A stretch of DNA of 29,249 bases, taken from contig CAZTLE010000027.1 in the NCBI GenBank assembly GCA_964614415.1, forward strand, positions 1 to 29,249, given 5' to 3'. Under the pieces are notes generated by a model. It had not been told where the DNA came from and did not search any database. It saw only the letters and a list, made by a program, of their open reading frames with translations. Made by a program: the position numbers and the translations under genes. Every line of letters begins with the position of its first letter. Position 1 is the first letter of the stretch. Below are positions 1-8,555 of this stretch, piece by piece. The stretch comes from CAZTLE01 sp964614415. GTDB taxonomy: Bacteria; Bacteroidota; Bacteroidia; Flavobacteriales; Flavobacteriaceae.

Positions 1-2
1 AA

Positions 3-743
3 AACAACGCCGGAGGTGCCTGGGATAACGCTAAGAAGTCTTTCGAAGCCGGTGTGGAGATCGACGGTGAGATGACCTACAAAGGAAGTGATGCGCACAA
101 AGCCGCTGTAACCGGCGATACCGTAGGTGATCCTTTTAAAGATACTTCAGGACCTTCTATGAACATTTTGATCAAATTGACATGTCTGGTAGGTCTTGTA
201 ATTGCTCCTATCCTCGGAGGACATGGTTCGGAAACGGCTGTTGCAGAGGCTGAAGAAATGGTTTTTATTTCTGAAGACGGTACCAAAACGGTCCTTACCA
301 ATAAAGAAGTAGCCAAAGCAGAGATCGCCACTCAGGAAATGAAAGTGGAGATGTCAGACGACGCCAACGGAAAGAAAGCGGTGGTTACTATAACTTCCGA
401 AGAGAATGGAGAAACCAAAACCGAAACCAAAACACTTATAGGCACGGAAGAGGAAGTGAACGAGAAGCTTGAGAAGATGAAGAATGAGGTTGAATCTTCT
501 GCCAAAGAAATGAAAGGGGATGGCGAAGAGGTTACTAAAGAAGTAATCGTAGAGGTTACCGGAGAAGGTGAGGAAAAAGTAGCAAACGTTCAGATCATCA
601 CTCAGGAGAACGGTGAGAAGAAAGTGGAAAACAAAACCTTCCGGGGAACTAAAGAAGAAGTACGTGAGCAGATCGAAGCCCTGAAAGCCGGAGACGAAAA
701 CGTGAAATTTACACGCGTTAAAAAAGAGGGAGGTAAGAACTAA
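3..743 (+). CDS. hppA: Membrane-bound ion-pumping pyrophosphatase, C-terminal part, with a long acidic tail (5' end outside window)
   Basis: The reading frame is open from the first bases, so this is the 3' end of a gene that starts upstream; 246 residues are visible. The first ~74 residues match the conserved end of membrane pyrophosphatases: a W-DNAKK segment, the DAHKAAVTGDTVGDPFKDTSGPS signature, then a last membrane helix ending in APILGGH. The enzyme couples pyrophosphate hydrolysis to Na+ or H+ export across the inner membrane. Most family members stop near the GGH. Here about 172 further residues follow (from nt 225), rich in Glu and Lys, with a ~50-residue unit repeated (nt ~339-488 and ~540-692; each runs from a V-E strand through ENGE-K-E-KT, a GT-EEV turn and an amphipathic helix). 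The ion specificity cannot be told from this part. It converges on the minus-strand operon. Confidence 0.93.
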   Translation, partial: NNAGGAWDNAKKSFEAGVEIDGEMTYKGSDAHKAAVTGDTVGDPFKDTSGPSMNILIKLTCLVGLVIAPILGGHGSETAVAEAEEMVFISEDGTKTVLTNKEVAKAEIATQEMKVEMSDDANGKKAVVTITSEENGETKTETKTLIGTEEEVNEKLEKMKNEVESSAKEMKGDGEEVTKEVIVEVTGEGEEKVANVQIITQENGEKKVENKTFRGTKEEVREQIEALKAGDENVKFTRVKKEGGKN

Positions 744-753
744 ACACCGCCTT

Positions 754-776
754 TCATATAAAACAATAAAGCCCGC
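754..776. repeat. 23-nt sequence shared with 24556-24578
   Basis: An AT-rich stretch followed by the left arm of a terminator stem (AATAAAGCCCGC) is identical over 23 nt to positions 24556-24578. Both copies lie at terminators, with the identity extending about 14 nt outside the stem. Confidence 0.8.
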
Positions 777-812
777 CGCCCTTCGACTAAGCTCAGGGAA
801 CAGGCGGGCTTT
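768..812. terminator. Intrinsic terminator between converging hppA and the biosynthetic operon
   Basis: AAAGCCCGCC (768-777) pairs with GGCGGGCTTT (803-812), followed by further T residues on the plus strand and, read on the minus strand, by a T-rich run. It therefore probably ends transcripts from both sides. The 25-nt loop contains CCCTTCGACTAAGCTCAGGG (779-798), a short imperfect palindrome resembling the TTCGAC...GCTCAG element that is scattered between genes in many Bacteroidota genomes. The remaining 744-875 spacer holds nothing else recognisable. Confidence 0.85.
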
Positions 813-875
813 TTACACATAGACTTACCGGAGATCCCGGAGAGTCATTACACTCACGAAAACTTGCGTGTTACC

Positions 876-1520
876 TTACCCGCCAAATCCCTCATACAGA
901 TCCAGGAAGGACGGAACTGACAGGTTGAATACGTCTACTAAGAAGTGCGCCAGGATCACCCAGCGCAAACTCCCTGTTTTTTTGAATATGAACGCCCAGA
1001 TAAGCCCCATTACGAAGGTGGAAGCGAATACAGTTAATCCCTGATTCAATTCCGAATTCACCCCAAATACCAGGTGATTTAGTGCAAATAAAAAGCTACT
1101 GAAAAGTGCCGCTTGCCAAAATCTCCAATGTGTCGTACACTCGAGTAGTATCCCTCGCCAGTAGAACTCTTCGATCCATGGGTTTACCAGAGCAAGGATC
1201 AGCCATGGCAGCCATATTTGTAGCGGTTGCAGCAGTTCATAATGCATTAGGAAAATGGGGAGTGGTATGCAACCGGAAAGTAGTGCCAGGATAAGATATA
1301 GACGCTTTTTCCGGGGTGGTTGCAACCATTTTTTAATGGTTTGGGCACCTCCTGCCCATAGTACGACAGCCATAAACAAACACCACTCAATGAGAATGAT
1401 GGGCACAAAGGCCCATTTGCCAATGAGATCGCCGGCCACATAGGCCGTTATAAAGTTTATGGCAATGATGATCCATGGAGAAAGCAGTACAACTGCTCTT
1501 CGCTTCTTTATAACCTCCAT
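876..1520 (-). CDS. CPBP-family intramembrane metalloprotease
   Basis: A 214-residue, very hydrophobic protein with the three CPBP (CAAX protease and bacteriocin-processing) motifs: EEFYWR (Glu117, Glu118, Arg122), F-x3-H (His149) and H-x3-D (His192, Asp196). These form the metal-binding active site of Rce1-type membrane proteases. The frame is open further upstream, but that would overlap the ATP-grasp gene by ~100 nt. The ATG at 1520, 10 nt after the preceding stop, gives a natural N-terminus (charged MEVIKKRR, then a membrane helix). It is the last gene of the operon, just before the terminator at 768-812. In other biosynthetic clusters such proteins process peptides or give self-protection; which applies here is unknown. 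Family assignment is firm; the role is inference. Confidence 0.85.
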   Translation of the reverse strand: MEVIKKRRAVVLLSPWIIIAINFITAYVAGDLIGKWAFVPIILIEWCLFMAVVLWAGGAQTIKKWLQPPRKKRLYLILALLSGCIPLPIFLMHYELLQPLQIWLPWLILALVNPWIEEFYWRGILLECTTHWRFWQAALFSSFLFALNHLVFGVNSELNQGLTVFASTFVMGLIWAFIFKKTGSLRWVILAHFLVDVFNLSVPSFLDLYEGFGG

Positions 1521-1530
1521 GCTATCCAAT

Positions 1531-2730
1531 TCAAAATAGTTCAAAACTTGCTTCGGCTTCTTTGATATATCGTGTATCTGAATACTCTTCGAGTGATTTA
1601 ACCCCGGCACTGAGCGCGTCCAGGGATTCATAGCTTAAGATCACGTTGCTCTTTATCGGTAGTATGGGCATCCAGGTAATGGGTTTGATATAGGTCACGT
1701 TGGGATTGGCCTGCAGTTCTTCCAACAGGACGCCTTCTGGGACAACCGTTAATGGAAATTGCATGGCGTACTTTTCTGAAACCTCAAGAGCCGTAGGCAA
1801 TTGGTCGGTGATCGCCGTATGCGCCAAAATACTGTATACATTGGTCCCTCCACCGGCATTGCAGAGCCGTGTGATCCCTGAGATCCTGGGATTTACTTCC
1901 ATGATCTTGGGTTCCCCGTTTTCGATAATAAATTCAAACTCGGCTGCGCCGGAAAGTCCCAGAACATCTACCGCTTTGGATACCATGTTCACTATCTTCT
2001 TTTCCAGAAGGCTTCCCTTTTGATAAGGTGAAATTCTGGGTCGGTAGGCTGGATGCTCCAAAATGTTGATACGTGTTTCTCCCTTGTAAACCAGGGGCTG
2101 AAATAGCTTCTGTCCTTTCCAGGAAATCACCTCCAAACTCACTTCAGCGCCTTCTATGAAAGGCTCAACGAACAGGGATTTATCCCGGTTTCGGTCTACG
2201 TAATTTTTGTAGGACCGTTCGTCCTTGAGAATTCGGATTCCCATGCCTGTGAAGCTCTTTCGCTCTTTCACGATTACCGGGAAATCGAAAGCAAGGGAAT
2301 ATTCCTTCGCTTCCTTCGAGATGTCTATGAGATGGCCGGGAGTAACGGCCACATCATGGTCGTTCAGGATCTGCTTGGTGAGCCACTTGTCGTAAGTGGC
2401 TTCCATAGCTTCCGGGTCGTTGGCAATAACATTGACATCCCACCCGTGTTGCTGTACATAATTTTTTACCAAACTATCCCGGACACATTCGGGCTCCAGA
2501 AGGCTGATGGGTAACATAGCTTTGATATCGTCTTCCTGAATGATCTTCAGCAGATCATAGAAGCTGGGGTCCTTTAGCCTACGGATATCATCGTTCTGAG
2601 CGTCGCCCCAGGTCGGCAACCATTCACCGTAACTCTGAGTATCGACGAAGATCGGTCGCCATCCGTGACGCTTGCAAGTGGCCTTAATTTGTGATTGACC
2701 ATCGGTTTCTATTACGAGTAGCTTGCTCAT
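1531..2730 (-). CDS. ATP-grasp ligase (carbamoyl-phosphate-synthase-like type)
   Basis: A 399-residue cytoplasmic enzyme. The N-terminal ~110 residues form a pre-ATP-grasp Rossmann-like domain. The ATP-grasp core follows, with VIVKERKS (Lys155 region) and LFVEPFIEGAEVSLEV (186-201) for nucleotide binding, and AEFEFI plus IMEVNPRISG (Glu264/266, Glu278, Asn280) as the Mg-ATP carboxylate cluster. All expected catalytic groups appear present. ATP-grasp ligases activate a carboxylate as an acyl phosphate and join it to an amine or thiol. The ATG overlaps the stop of the upstream ATP-grasp gene (ATGA, 2727-2730), so the two are probably translationally coupled and may act in sequence. Substrates cannot be read from sequence; with an ACP and BtrH-type acyltransferases in the operon, an amino acid or acyl-ACP is plausible. 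Confidence 0.85.
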   Translation of the reverse strand: MSKLLVIETDGQSQIKATCKRHGWRPIFVDTQSYGEWLPTWGDAQNDDIRRLKDPSFYDLLKIIQEDDIKAMLPISLLEPECVRDSLVKNYVQQHGWDVNVIANDPEAMEATYDKWLTKQILNDHDVAVTPGHLIDISKEAKEYSLAFDFPVIVKERKSFTGMGIRILKDERSYKNYVDRNRDKSLFVEPFIEGAEVSLEVISWKGQKLFQPLVYKGETRINILEHPAYRPRISPYQKGSLLEKKIVNMVSKAVDVLGLSGAAEFEFIIENGEPKIMEVNPRISGITRLCNAGGGTNVYSILAHTAITDQLPTALEVSEKYAMQFPLTVVPEGVLLEELQANPNVTYIKPITWMPILPIKSNVILSYESLDALSAGVKSLEEYSDTRYIKEAEASFELF

Positions 2731-4004
2731 AGCGTGATTTCTTGCTGAAGAACGGCGTCTTCAATGTGATAATTCAAGGCCTGTTCGGCCAGTAGCAGAT
2801 TTCGCTTTACCTGCTCGTAACTACGTCCGGCCACAGTGATATAGGCCAGTCGATTGGTGCGTCCCTCAGGTGGTCGTGCTATGTGTTCTCCAATGCGACC
2901 GAAGATCCGTTTGTTAATGACACCGGGAATGGCCTTCAGGGCTTCTTCATCAAAGCTGATTTCGAGTAGTTTTCCATCCTTTGGCGCCTGAATAAAGCGA
3001 ATCCCCGCGTATTTATTGCGCTTTTTGTCCAGTTCGATCGGAATGTCCACTCCGCTCATAAATACATAATGGTAGGGATCGTATCCCTTGGCAAGTGTCA
3101 TCAGCGAAGGAATGGCATCTCCTCCCAGACGGGAGGCGATTTCAATGATAGAAGGCCCTTTTCTGGAAAGACGGGCTTCCAGGTGCACTCCGCCGTATTG
3201 GATACCCAAAGCGGCAACGGCCTTCTGCGTGAGTTCATGTATCTCTGTTTCCAGGTCTTCCGGTAGTGGAGCGGGATGAATGTGCATGATCTCGTTGAAG
3301 AAAGGTTCCTCCTCGGTGGTCTTCTCCGTAATTCCCATGATCTTGAGTTTACCGTTGCTCAATACTCCTTCCACACTAATTTCCTGACCATCGACATACT
3401 CCTCTACCAGGAGCTTACCATATTGGGTTTGTTTGATCCCATCGTTCGATTGCATTAGATCGTTGAACAAGGTATCCAGATTTTGGAAGCTTTCAATCTT
3501 AACTACCCCCTCGCTTGCCATGGCATCAAGCGGCTTGGCCACACAGGGCAATCCGATCTCATTCACGGCTCGTATAAAATCATCCAGGGTTTCTACTTTG
3601 ATGAACTTAGGAACCCGGCAGCCATGGGCATGGAGCACTTCGCGCATGGCATATTTGTTTCGTGTTAGCAGGGCAGTACGCTCCGAATTTCCGGTAAGTC
3701 CATAGCGAGAAGTAATACGGGCAGAAAGTTCTACGTACTCTTCAAAGAAATTGATAATGGCGTCGAAGGGTTTCCGGGCGTAGAAATCATCAAGTATTTC
3801 CAGTAGTTTGTCTTCCTCATTCAGAAAGAGGTCCTTGCTGGGAATGTAGATCACATCCTCAATGAAGGGATAATCTACGAGATGGTCTTTGTCAAAATTA
3901 CCGGCTATAGTCACTTGCATGTCGGCTCTTTTAATGACCTCCAAAAGCGTGGTAAAGGTTTCTTCAAAGTCCTTGAACGGTAAAAGTGCAATTACATGTT
4001 TCAT
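2727..4004 (-). CDS. ATP-grasp ligase (L-amino-acid-ligase / BtrJ-like type)
   Basis: A 425-residue ATP-grasp enzyme, different from its downstream neighbour. Residues 1-110 form the N-terminal domain. The CVAKPLDAMASEGV segment (154-167) and LLVEEYVDGQEISVEG (198-213) bind ATP. HLEARLS (Glu276) and IIEIASRLGGDAIP (Glu288, Arg292) supply the metal and substrate site. This last pattern resembles the BacD-type L-amino-acid ligases and the BtrJ-type enzymes that load an amino acid onto a carrier protein. It lies 13 nt after the ABC permease gene and overlaps the next ATP-grasp gene by 4 nt. The likely reaction is ATP-dependent amide or thioester formation with an amino acid; the actual substrate is unknown. 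Confidence 0.85.
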   Translation of the reverse strand: MKHVIALLPFKDFEETFTTLLEVIKRADMQVTIAGNFDKDHLVDYPFIEDVIYIPSKDLFLNEEDKLLEILDDFYARKPFDAIINFFEEYVELSARITSRYGLTGNSERTALLTRNKYAMREVLHAHGCRVPKFIKVETLDDFIRAVNEIGLPCVAKPLDAMASEGVVKIESFQNLDTLFNDLMQSNDGIKQTQYGKLLVEEYVDGQEISVEGVLSNGKLKIMGITEKTTEEEPFFNEIMHIHPAPLPEDLETEIHELTQKAVAALGIQYGGVHLEARLSRKGPSIIEIASRLGGDAIPSLMTLAKGYDPYHYVFMSGVDIPIELDKKRNKYAGIRFIQAPKDGKLLEISFDEEALKAIPGVINKRIFGRIGEHIARPPEGRTNRLAYITVAGRSYEQVKRNLLLAEQALNYHIEDAVLQQEITL

Positions 4005-4017
4005 GATATTCAGGTTT

Positions 4018-5130
4018 TTACTTGGATTGTTCTTCCCACTTGAAACTGCGGACGGCGACTATGCAGAACACAATAAACAGGATTCCAAGGATGATGTAGT
4101 TGTTTTTATTTTCTAAGAAGGTGGCCGAATAGTTTGCCGTATTTCGCATCGCATCCGCGAAATAGGTAAGGGGATGCAGTTGTGCAATCCATTGCAGGGC
4201 CTTCGGTAGTATCTCGATGGGTATGAAAATTCCACACAGGAAAGAAGCCGGGAAATTCAGGAATCGAACAATGTTATTACCGAAATCCACCGTGGGCGCG
4301 AGATTGGCTATAGCTACTCCCAGTACTATGAACAGGAGGCCACAACCCACTACCAATACACCGATCTGCAGGAAGTTTTCAGTAAAGACATAATCGAATA
4401 CCAACCAGGCAATAACAATGTAGAGTACGGCTTGCAACAGTAGCAATACCAGGTAGCTCAATGTAAAGCCGGTGAGGAATTCGTATTTCTTAAGCGGAGT
4501 GATCTTAAGTCGCTTCAGGACATCCGCCTGGCGGAAGAACAGTAGTGAAAGTGCTCCGGTGAACGCCAGTCCCATGATCGAGAACATAAGAACTCCCGGG
4601 AAAATGAACTTGAAATAGTCCACATTTCGCGATTGGACCATTTCCGTGTCCACCGTAATATTGTTTAGCAGGGTTTGGGTGTTGACGTTGGTTTTCAACA
4701 CTCCCATTTTCAGTCCTGGCTCAAGCATCTTCAGCCAGAAGTCCTTACCGGAGTTCCCGTACATGCGAATGTGGGCACCCTCCTCAAGTGGTTCGGGAGC
4801 TGCATTTTTCAGCAAATCGAAACTTTCATTGATACGGATACCTGCAACCAGATCCCCTTTTGTAATATCTTCCAGTAACAATTTGGGTTCTTCGTACACC
4901 TTGATCTGAAGCGTCGGTTCGTTTTCCAGGGCATAGATAAATTGTTGGGAAAATTCGCTGTCCAGGGTGTCATAGATCCCGATAGTTCCGATCTCATTGA
5001 ACCTGTCCGAAACAAACAGTCCAAGCATGACCATGAGAAAGGCGTTGAAGAAGAACCCGAAGAACAGGTTCAGCTTGTCTCTCATGAATATGAGGATGAA
5101 TACGCGGTATATCTCTCGTATATTTTTCAT
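4018..5130 (-). CDS. ABC-2 type transporter permease
   Basis: A 370-residue inner-membrane protein with the ABC-2 layout. One N-terminal helix (~20-41) follows a short cytosolic amphipathic segment. A ~130-residue extracytoplasmic region comes next (starting SDRFNEIGTIGIYD). Then come about five helices, including PGVLMFSIMGLAFTGALSLL and a FPASFLCGIFIPIEILP re-entrant segment before the last helix. The start ATG overlaps the stop of the ATPase gene (ATGA, 5127-5130), so the two subunits are made together. The pair resembles DrrAB/YadGH-type exporters, which move hydrophobic products outward. Export of the pathway product or an intermediate is the simplest reading, but no substrate is visible. 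Confidence 0.88.
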   Translation of the reverse strand: MKNIREIYRVFILIFMRDKLNLFFGFFFNAFLMVMLGLFVSDRFNEIGTIGIYDTLDSEFSQQFIYALENEPTLQIKVYEEPKLLLEDITKGDLVAGIRINESFDLLKNAAPEPLEEGAHIRMYGNSGKDFWLKMLEPGLKMGVLKTNVNTQTLLNNITVDTEMVQSRNVDYFKFIFPGVLMFSIMGLAFTGALSLLFFRQADVLKRLKITPLKKYEFLTGFTLSYLVLLLLQAVLYIVIAWLVFDYVFTENFLQIGVLVVGCGLLFIVLGVAIANLAPTVDFGNNIVRFLNFPASFLCGIFIPIEILPKALQWIAQLHPLTYFADAMRNTANYSATFLENKNNYIILGILFIVFCIVAVRSFKWEEQSK

Positions 5131-6062
5131 AATAGCATACCTTCCTTATCGATTTTTGTTGCAGTGTATTTCATAAAAACATCTTCCAAATTGGCCGAAC
5201 GCACTGCCACGTTATCTACCTCTTTACCTTGTTGCTTGAGCCACTCGAACAGATCGTTCAGGGCTACACCAATGTCGTAGGTGTAGAGAAATAGCTGGTC
5301 CTCGATATATTTGTACTTGAAGCGCTTTGAAAGATCTGCCTGCTGAGCAGAGGTGAGATCCCGCAAGCCTTCAACGGTTATCGTTTTCTCGTTGTCCAGT
5401 TGTTTGATCAGGTTTTCAGGGGAATCATCGGCCACGATCTTGTGGTCGTAGATCATAATGATCTTATCGCATAATACCTCTGCCTCATCCATATAGTGGG
5501 TAGTGATCACGATGGTCACATTCTTGCTTTTCAGTTCAGCAATGATCTCCCACAGTTTTTTTCTTGCTATCGGATCCAACCCGGTAGTGGGTTCGTCCAG
5601 GAACAGGATCTTGGGGTTGTTCAGTATGGCAAGGCATAGGTTGAAACGCTGATATTGCCCACCGGACAGATGCTTTACTTTTTTGTTGGCGAACTCCGCA
5701 AGGTCTACCTTGTCCAATAACCCTTTGGTATCGTTCTTTACATCGTACAGGCGTGTAAACAGGCGTAGCGTTTCTTTGAGAGTTAAATCACCCATCAAAC
5801 TGGTGCGCTGCAGCTGAATTCCAATTTCTTTCTGAATGGATTTGTATTCGGAGGCTACCAGCTTGCCCAGCACCTTGATATTCCCTGTTTGGATCTTTCG
5901 GAGCCCCTCAATACTCTCCAGCAGTGTGGTTTTACCTGCTCCGTTAGGGCCTACCAATCCCACAATACTTCCTCGCGGTACTTCAAATGAAATATCGTCC
6001 AGAACCAATACGTTTCCGTAGCTCTTACTTAAATGTGCGACTTCTATGGCTGGAGTACTCAT
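5127..6062 (-). CDS. ABC transporter ATP-binding protein (DrrA-like)
   Basis: A 311-residue ATPase with an intact nucleotide-binding domain: Walker A GPNGAGKTT (38-46), signature LSGGQ (132-136), Walker B ILFLDEP (152-158) with the catalytic Glu, and a switch His in TTHYMDEAE. The ~80-residue C-terminal extension is typical of DrrA-type exporters. It starts 2 nt after the BtrH-like gene and shares a 4-nt overlap with its permease partner. It powers the exporter encoded by the operon. Confidence 0.93.
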   Translation of the reverse strand: MSTPAIEVAHLSKSYGNVLVLDDISFEVPRGSIVGLVGPNGAGKTTLLESIEGLRKIQTGNIKVLGKLVASEYKSIQKEIGIQLQRTSLMGDLTLKETLRLFTRLYDVKNDTKGLLDKVDLAEFANKKVKHLSGGQYQRFNLCLAILNNPKILFLDEPTTGLDPIARKKLWEIIAELKSKNVTIVITTHYMDEAEVLCDKIIMIYDHKIVADDSPENLIKQLDNEKTITVEGLRDLTSAQQADLSKRFKYKYIEDQLFLYTYDIGVALNDLFEWLKQQGKEVDNVAVRSANLEDVFMKYTATKIDKEGMLL

Positions 6063-6064
6063 AA

Positions 6065-7123
6065 TTAATTGGCTTGAAGGTCTTCTTCTAATAGGTTAAT
6101 AGCCCGGACTTCGGATATTTCGAGCTGTGTAAGCAACTGCATGAAGTCTGAATTCTCTTTCCAGATCTCCTCGTTGCCCGGGTCTTTGATCATGATGTTC
6201 AGGAATTTCTGAAACAACACCCAGAGTTGTCCCAGTTCCTTATAGGCCTTGGCCGACTGGTAAAAGCCATTACCAGGGGTATTTTCGGAAACATCTTCCA
6301 GGAACTTGGAATATTGTGTTCTGAAGCCACTCTTGGTGGCATGGCCGTTGGTAACACCCATAAGGAGGACACGGGCATTGTCCTGTATTTCGGCGTCGGT
6401 GAAAATGGATCGCCAGCCCTTTACGTTGCTTGAAAAACGACCGATAGCATCAATACCCGAGCGATGGGCCAGGTGTTTTTCCGAATATTTATAGACATTG
6501 ATCACTCGCTGAATGGCCAGCTTTGCAGATACTTCAAACGGGTAGAATGTTTTCGGAAAGAAGAATTCATAGTGCTTGTTCGAAGGATTGGTCACCCCCG
6601 TATAGCGTCCTTTTTTGAATTTGTCGATGGACATGACCAGCGGATCAAATTGTGGGCTATCGTATAGGTATATTTCGTTTTTCCCCTTGTCGTAACCATA
6701 AACCACCACCATATGTGATGGGATGTACGGTACGAATTCCGGTGGTGTGCGCTTCATCAAACCCTCACAATAGGTTGGATTAAGCAACACGGGGACAGGC
6801 ATGCCACTGTCTAATAAGGTGAACATTCGGTTCATTGCTTGTTCACGATCTACGAGTTCGAATTCTTCTCCGTAGACACCCGTGTTACTTAATAGGGAAT
6901 AGCACAATTGGGACGACAGAAATTCGATTCGGTAGTTTTTGTTCATCGGATTGTATCCGTAAGCAAAATGCAGTCCGGCTCCCAGGCCAACAACTCGTGC
7001 AGGGTTAAGATCAAGTCCTTTATAGCGGAAAATTCCGCTCAAGGCCGTCACCATGCAGGATCCTCCCGGGATATGACTGTACGAATCGAGTCGTACACGG
7101 CTATGTTCTTTTGTAGCTATCAT
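6065..7123 (-). CDS. BtrH-like acyltransferase (butirosin H N-terminal domain protein), copy 1
   Basis: A 352-residue protein whose first ~190 residues match the BtrH N-terminal domain, a papain-like fold. The conserved pattern is GGSCMVTAL (Cys23), then VGLGAGLHFAYGY (45-57), then SHMVVVYGYD (His137) and YLYDSPQ (Asp155), giving a probable Cys-His-Asp triad. Residues ~195-352 are helical, as in the DUF4872-type C-terminal part of the family. In butirosin biosynthesis BtrH moves an aminoacyl group from the carrier protein BtrI to an amine of the aminoglycoside. A similar acyl-ACP-to-amine transfer is the best guess here. It shares a 1-nt stop/start overlap (7123) with the degenerate paralogue upstream. 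Confidence is high for the family, moderate for the reaction. Confidence 0.8.
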   Translation of the reverse strand: MIATKEHSRVRLDSYSHIPGGSCMVTALSGIFRYKGLDLNPARVVGLGAGLHFAYGYNPMNKNYRIEFLSSQLCYSLLSNTGVYGEEFELVDREQAMNRMFTLLDSGMPVPVLLNPTYCEGLMKRTPPEFVPYIPSHMVVVYGYDKGKNEIYLYDSPQFDPLVMSIDKFKKGRYTGVTNPSNKHYEFFFPKTFYPFEVSAKLAIQRVINVYKYSEKHLAHRSGIDAIGRFSSNVKGWRSIFTDAEIQDNARVLLMGVTNGHATKSGFRTQYSKFLEDVSENTPGNGFYQSAKAYKELGQLWVLFQKFLNIMIKDPGNEEIWKENSDFMQLLTQLEISEVRAINLLEEDLQAN

Positions 7124-8091
7124 TAGTCAACCAAATTGTTAAATGCGTTTAAAAGGCTCTTTTCAGATTCGATGAGCAACTTGTACCAGGAGTGCAAGCG
7201 GCGTCTGCTGGTTTCCGGCGTCAGATTTTTGTAGAATCTACCCCAGTCAGCAATTGTCAGGCAGAGCATATCGACCAATGGGATCAGCGATTGCTTCCAA
7301 AGGGGCCGTATCTCAAGTAGTGCCTTTAAGTATTGTTTGCGGCCACTGCACAGGCAGTTGGCATTCTCCATGGATCGTTTCCAGAGTCTGTAGTGACTTT
7401 CGGGCTCGAAATAGTCAGATTCCGGATTGTCCAGACTTGCTTTTAAGTATTCTACTACGGCATGGCCGGTTAGTAAGTCACCATAGCCGGGAGAAAGGTT
7501 ACGAGCTTGTTTTACAAAAGCACTCCCCAGTTTGTTGATCATGGATTCTTCGGTCATTTTGGCCTTGGAAGGGATCATCACAAACCACTCAGCATTGATT
7601 CGTTGGCTTTCTGCCTGTTTCCAATGCTTTAAAAATTCGTTCTTGGAGAGTTGGCGTGTCTCGTCCGGTGAGAATCGAAGCGTTATTCCATCTTGTGCTT
7701 CGAGTGTTGCCTCGTCCAGTATGGAGTAGACGGGTTTGAGTACATCGAAATCGGTATTATCATCCACCAACACCGTATCGGAAAGTTTCACCAATACATT
7801 TTTCTTGTTCTTAAGTCGTTGCAGGACGAGGTCGTACTGCTCGGTGGAATCACAGCGTACCGGGATGAACAGGCAGTTCGCATTTACGGAGAACTGTTCC
7901 AGCACCATGGGATGAATAAACGAAACATAGCCTTTTTCGATGGGGAGGTATTGTTCGGAATCAGAGATGTTCAGTCCCATCCATAATGGATTGGCCAGTA
8001 GCAGGCTCAAATGCGGATCCATGGATACGCCATAGTCTTTAATGGCTTGAGAAATACAGTATCCCAAGTCGGTCGTCGTTTTAGTTTTCAT
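7123..8091 (-). CDS. Divergent BtrH-like protein, probably lacking the catalytic His and Asp
   Basis: A 322-residue protein not recognised at first sight. Its order of elements follows the flanking BtrH-like proteins: an early Cys in DLGYCISQAI (Cys12), an ANPLWMGLNI segment (33-42) where the others have GLGAGLHFAYG, a NVLVKLSDTVLVDD strand (98-111), then an ITLRFSPDE-x-LSKNEFLKHW segment (136-157) where the others have the strand carrying Asp and the -DKFK- helix. By eye, Pro120 sits where the His should be and Phe140 where the Asp should be, so it is probably not an active transferase. It may be a partner subunit or a carrier-binding protein. It overlaps the thioesterase gene by 11 nt and the next BtrH gene by 1 nt, so it is made together with them. 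The homology rests on an eye alignment only. Confidence 0.55.
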   Translation of the reverse strand: MKTKTTTDLGYCISQAIKDYGVSMDPHLSLLLANPLWMGLNISDSEQYLPIEKGYVSFIHPMVLEQFSVNANCLFIPVRCDSTEQYDLVLQRLKNKKNVLVKLSDTVLVDDNTDFDVLKPVYSILDEATLEAQDGITLRFSPDETRQLSKNEFLKHWKQAESQRINAEWFVMIPSKAKMTEESMINKLGSAFVKQARNLSPGYGDLLTGHAVVEYLKASLDNPESDYFEPESHYRLWKRSMENANCLCSGRKQYLKALLEIRPLWKQSLIPLVDMLCLTIADWGRFYKNLTPETSRRRLHSWYKLLIESEKSLLNAFNNLVD

Positions 8092-8551
8092 GCTCCAGGG
8101 GTGTAAAATAGTTAGGGTGCTTTTCTTCGGCGGCCTTGATACTCTTGATAAAGAAATCGGGAGCCATGAGTTTGAGTCCCAGTTCTTTATTGGTAATGAG
8201 TAGTTTAACCCTCGTCGTGGCGAATACCTTTCGCCGGTCTTTGTAGCATCTCAGCACGTTCTCCATTTCGAAATAGGCAAATTTGCTGTAATGCATATGG
8301 CTTGAAACCACTACGCTGTCTTCCCAGCTCACGTGGTTTTTGTATTTACACTGAATGCTTTGAATGGGATTGTACATGTCCAGTTCGAGAAGGTCCTGTC
8401 GTGTGATTCCAAGGACATTCTCCACAAAATTGAAATTGGCTTCTTCTACCCATGGCACATAGCGGGAATGGTGCACAATGGCAAGTGCGTCTACCTCGCT
8501 AAAGCGCGGTTTTATGAGCGTTTCATTCAATTGTAGTGTGGTTGTTTCCAT
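8081..8551 (-). CDS. Hot-dog (4HBT-type) acyl-ACP/CoA thioesterase
   Basis: A 156-residue protein with the 4-hydroxybenzoyl-CoA thioesterase pattern near its start: PRFSEVDALAIVHHSRYVPWVEEA (residues 15-38 in part), with Asp21 as probable catalytic acid and His27/28 and Tyr31 in the conserved places. The frame is open 19 codons further upstream inside the preceding gene. The ATG at 8551, 4 nt after that gene's stop, gives the usual family length and is preferred. Its position between two BtrH-like genes suggests that it releases or edits the ACP-bound chain, either as the final off-loading step or as a proofreading thioesterase. The substrate is inferred from context only. Confidence 0.82.
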   Translation of the reverse strand: METTTLQLNETLIKPRFSEVDALAIVHHSRYVPWVEEANFNFVENVLGITRQDLLELDMYNPIQSIQCKYKNHVSWEDSVVVSSHMHYSKFAYFEMENVLRCYKDRRKVFATTRVKLLITNKELGLKLMAPDFFIKSIKAAEEKHPNYFTPLEHEN

Positions 8552-8555
8552 AGTT

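Noticed and set aside
1521..1631. 37-codon N-terminal extension of the CPBP protease
   Set aside because: It overlaps the ATP-grasp gene by about 100 nt and adds a polar segment without match to the family; the ATG at 1520 fits better.
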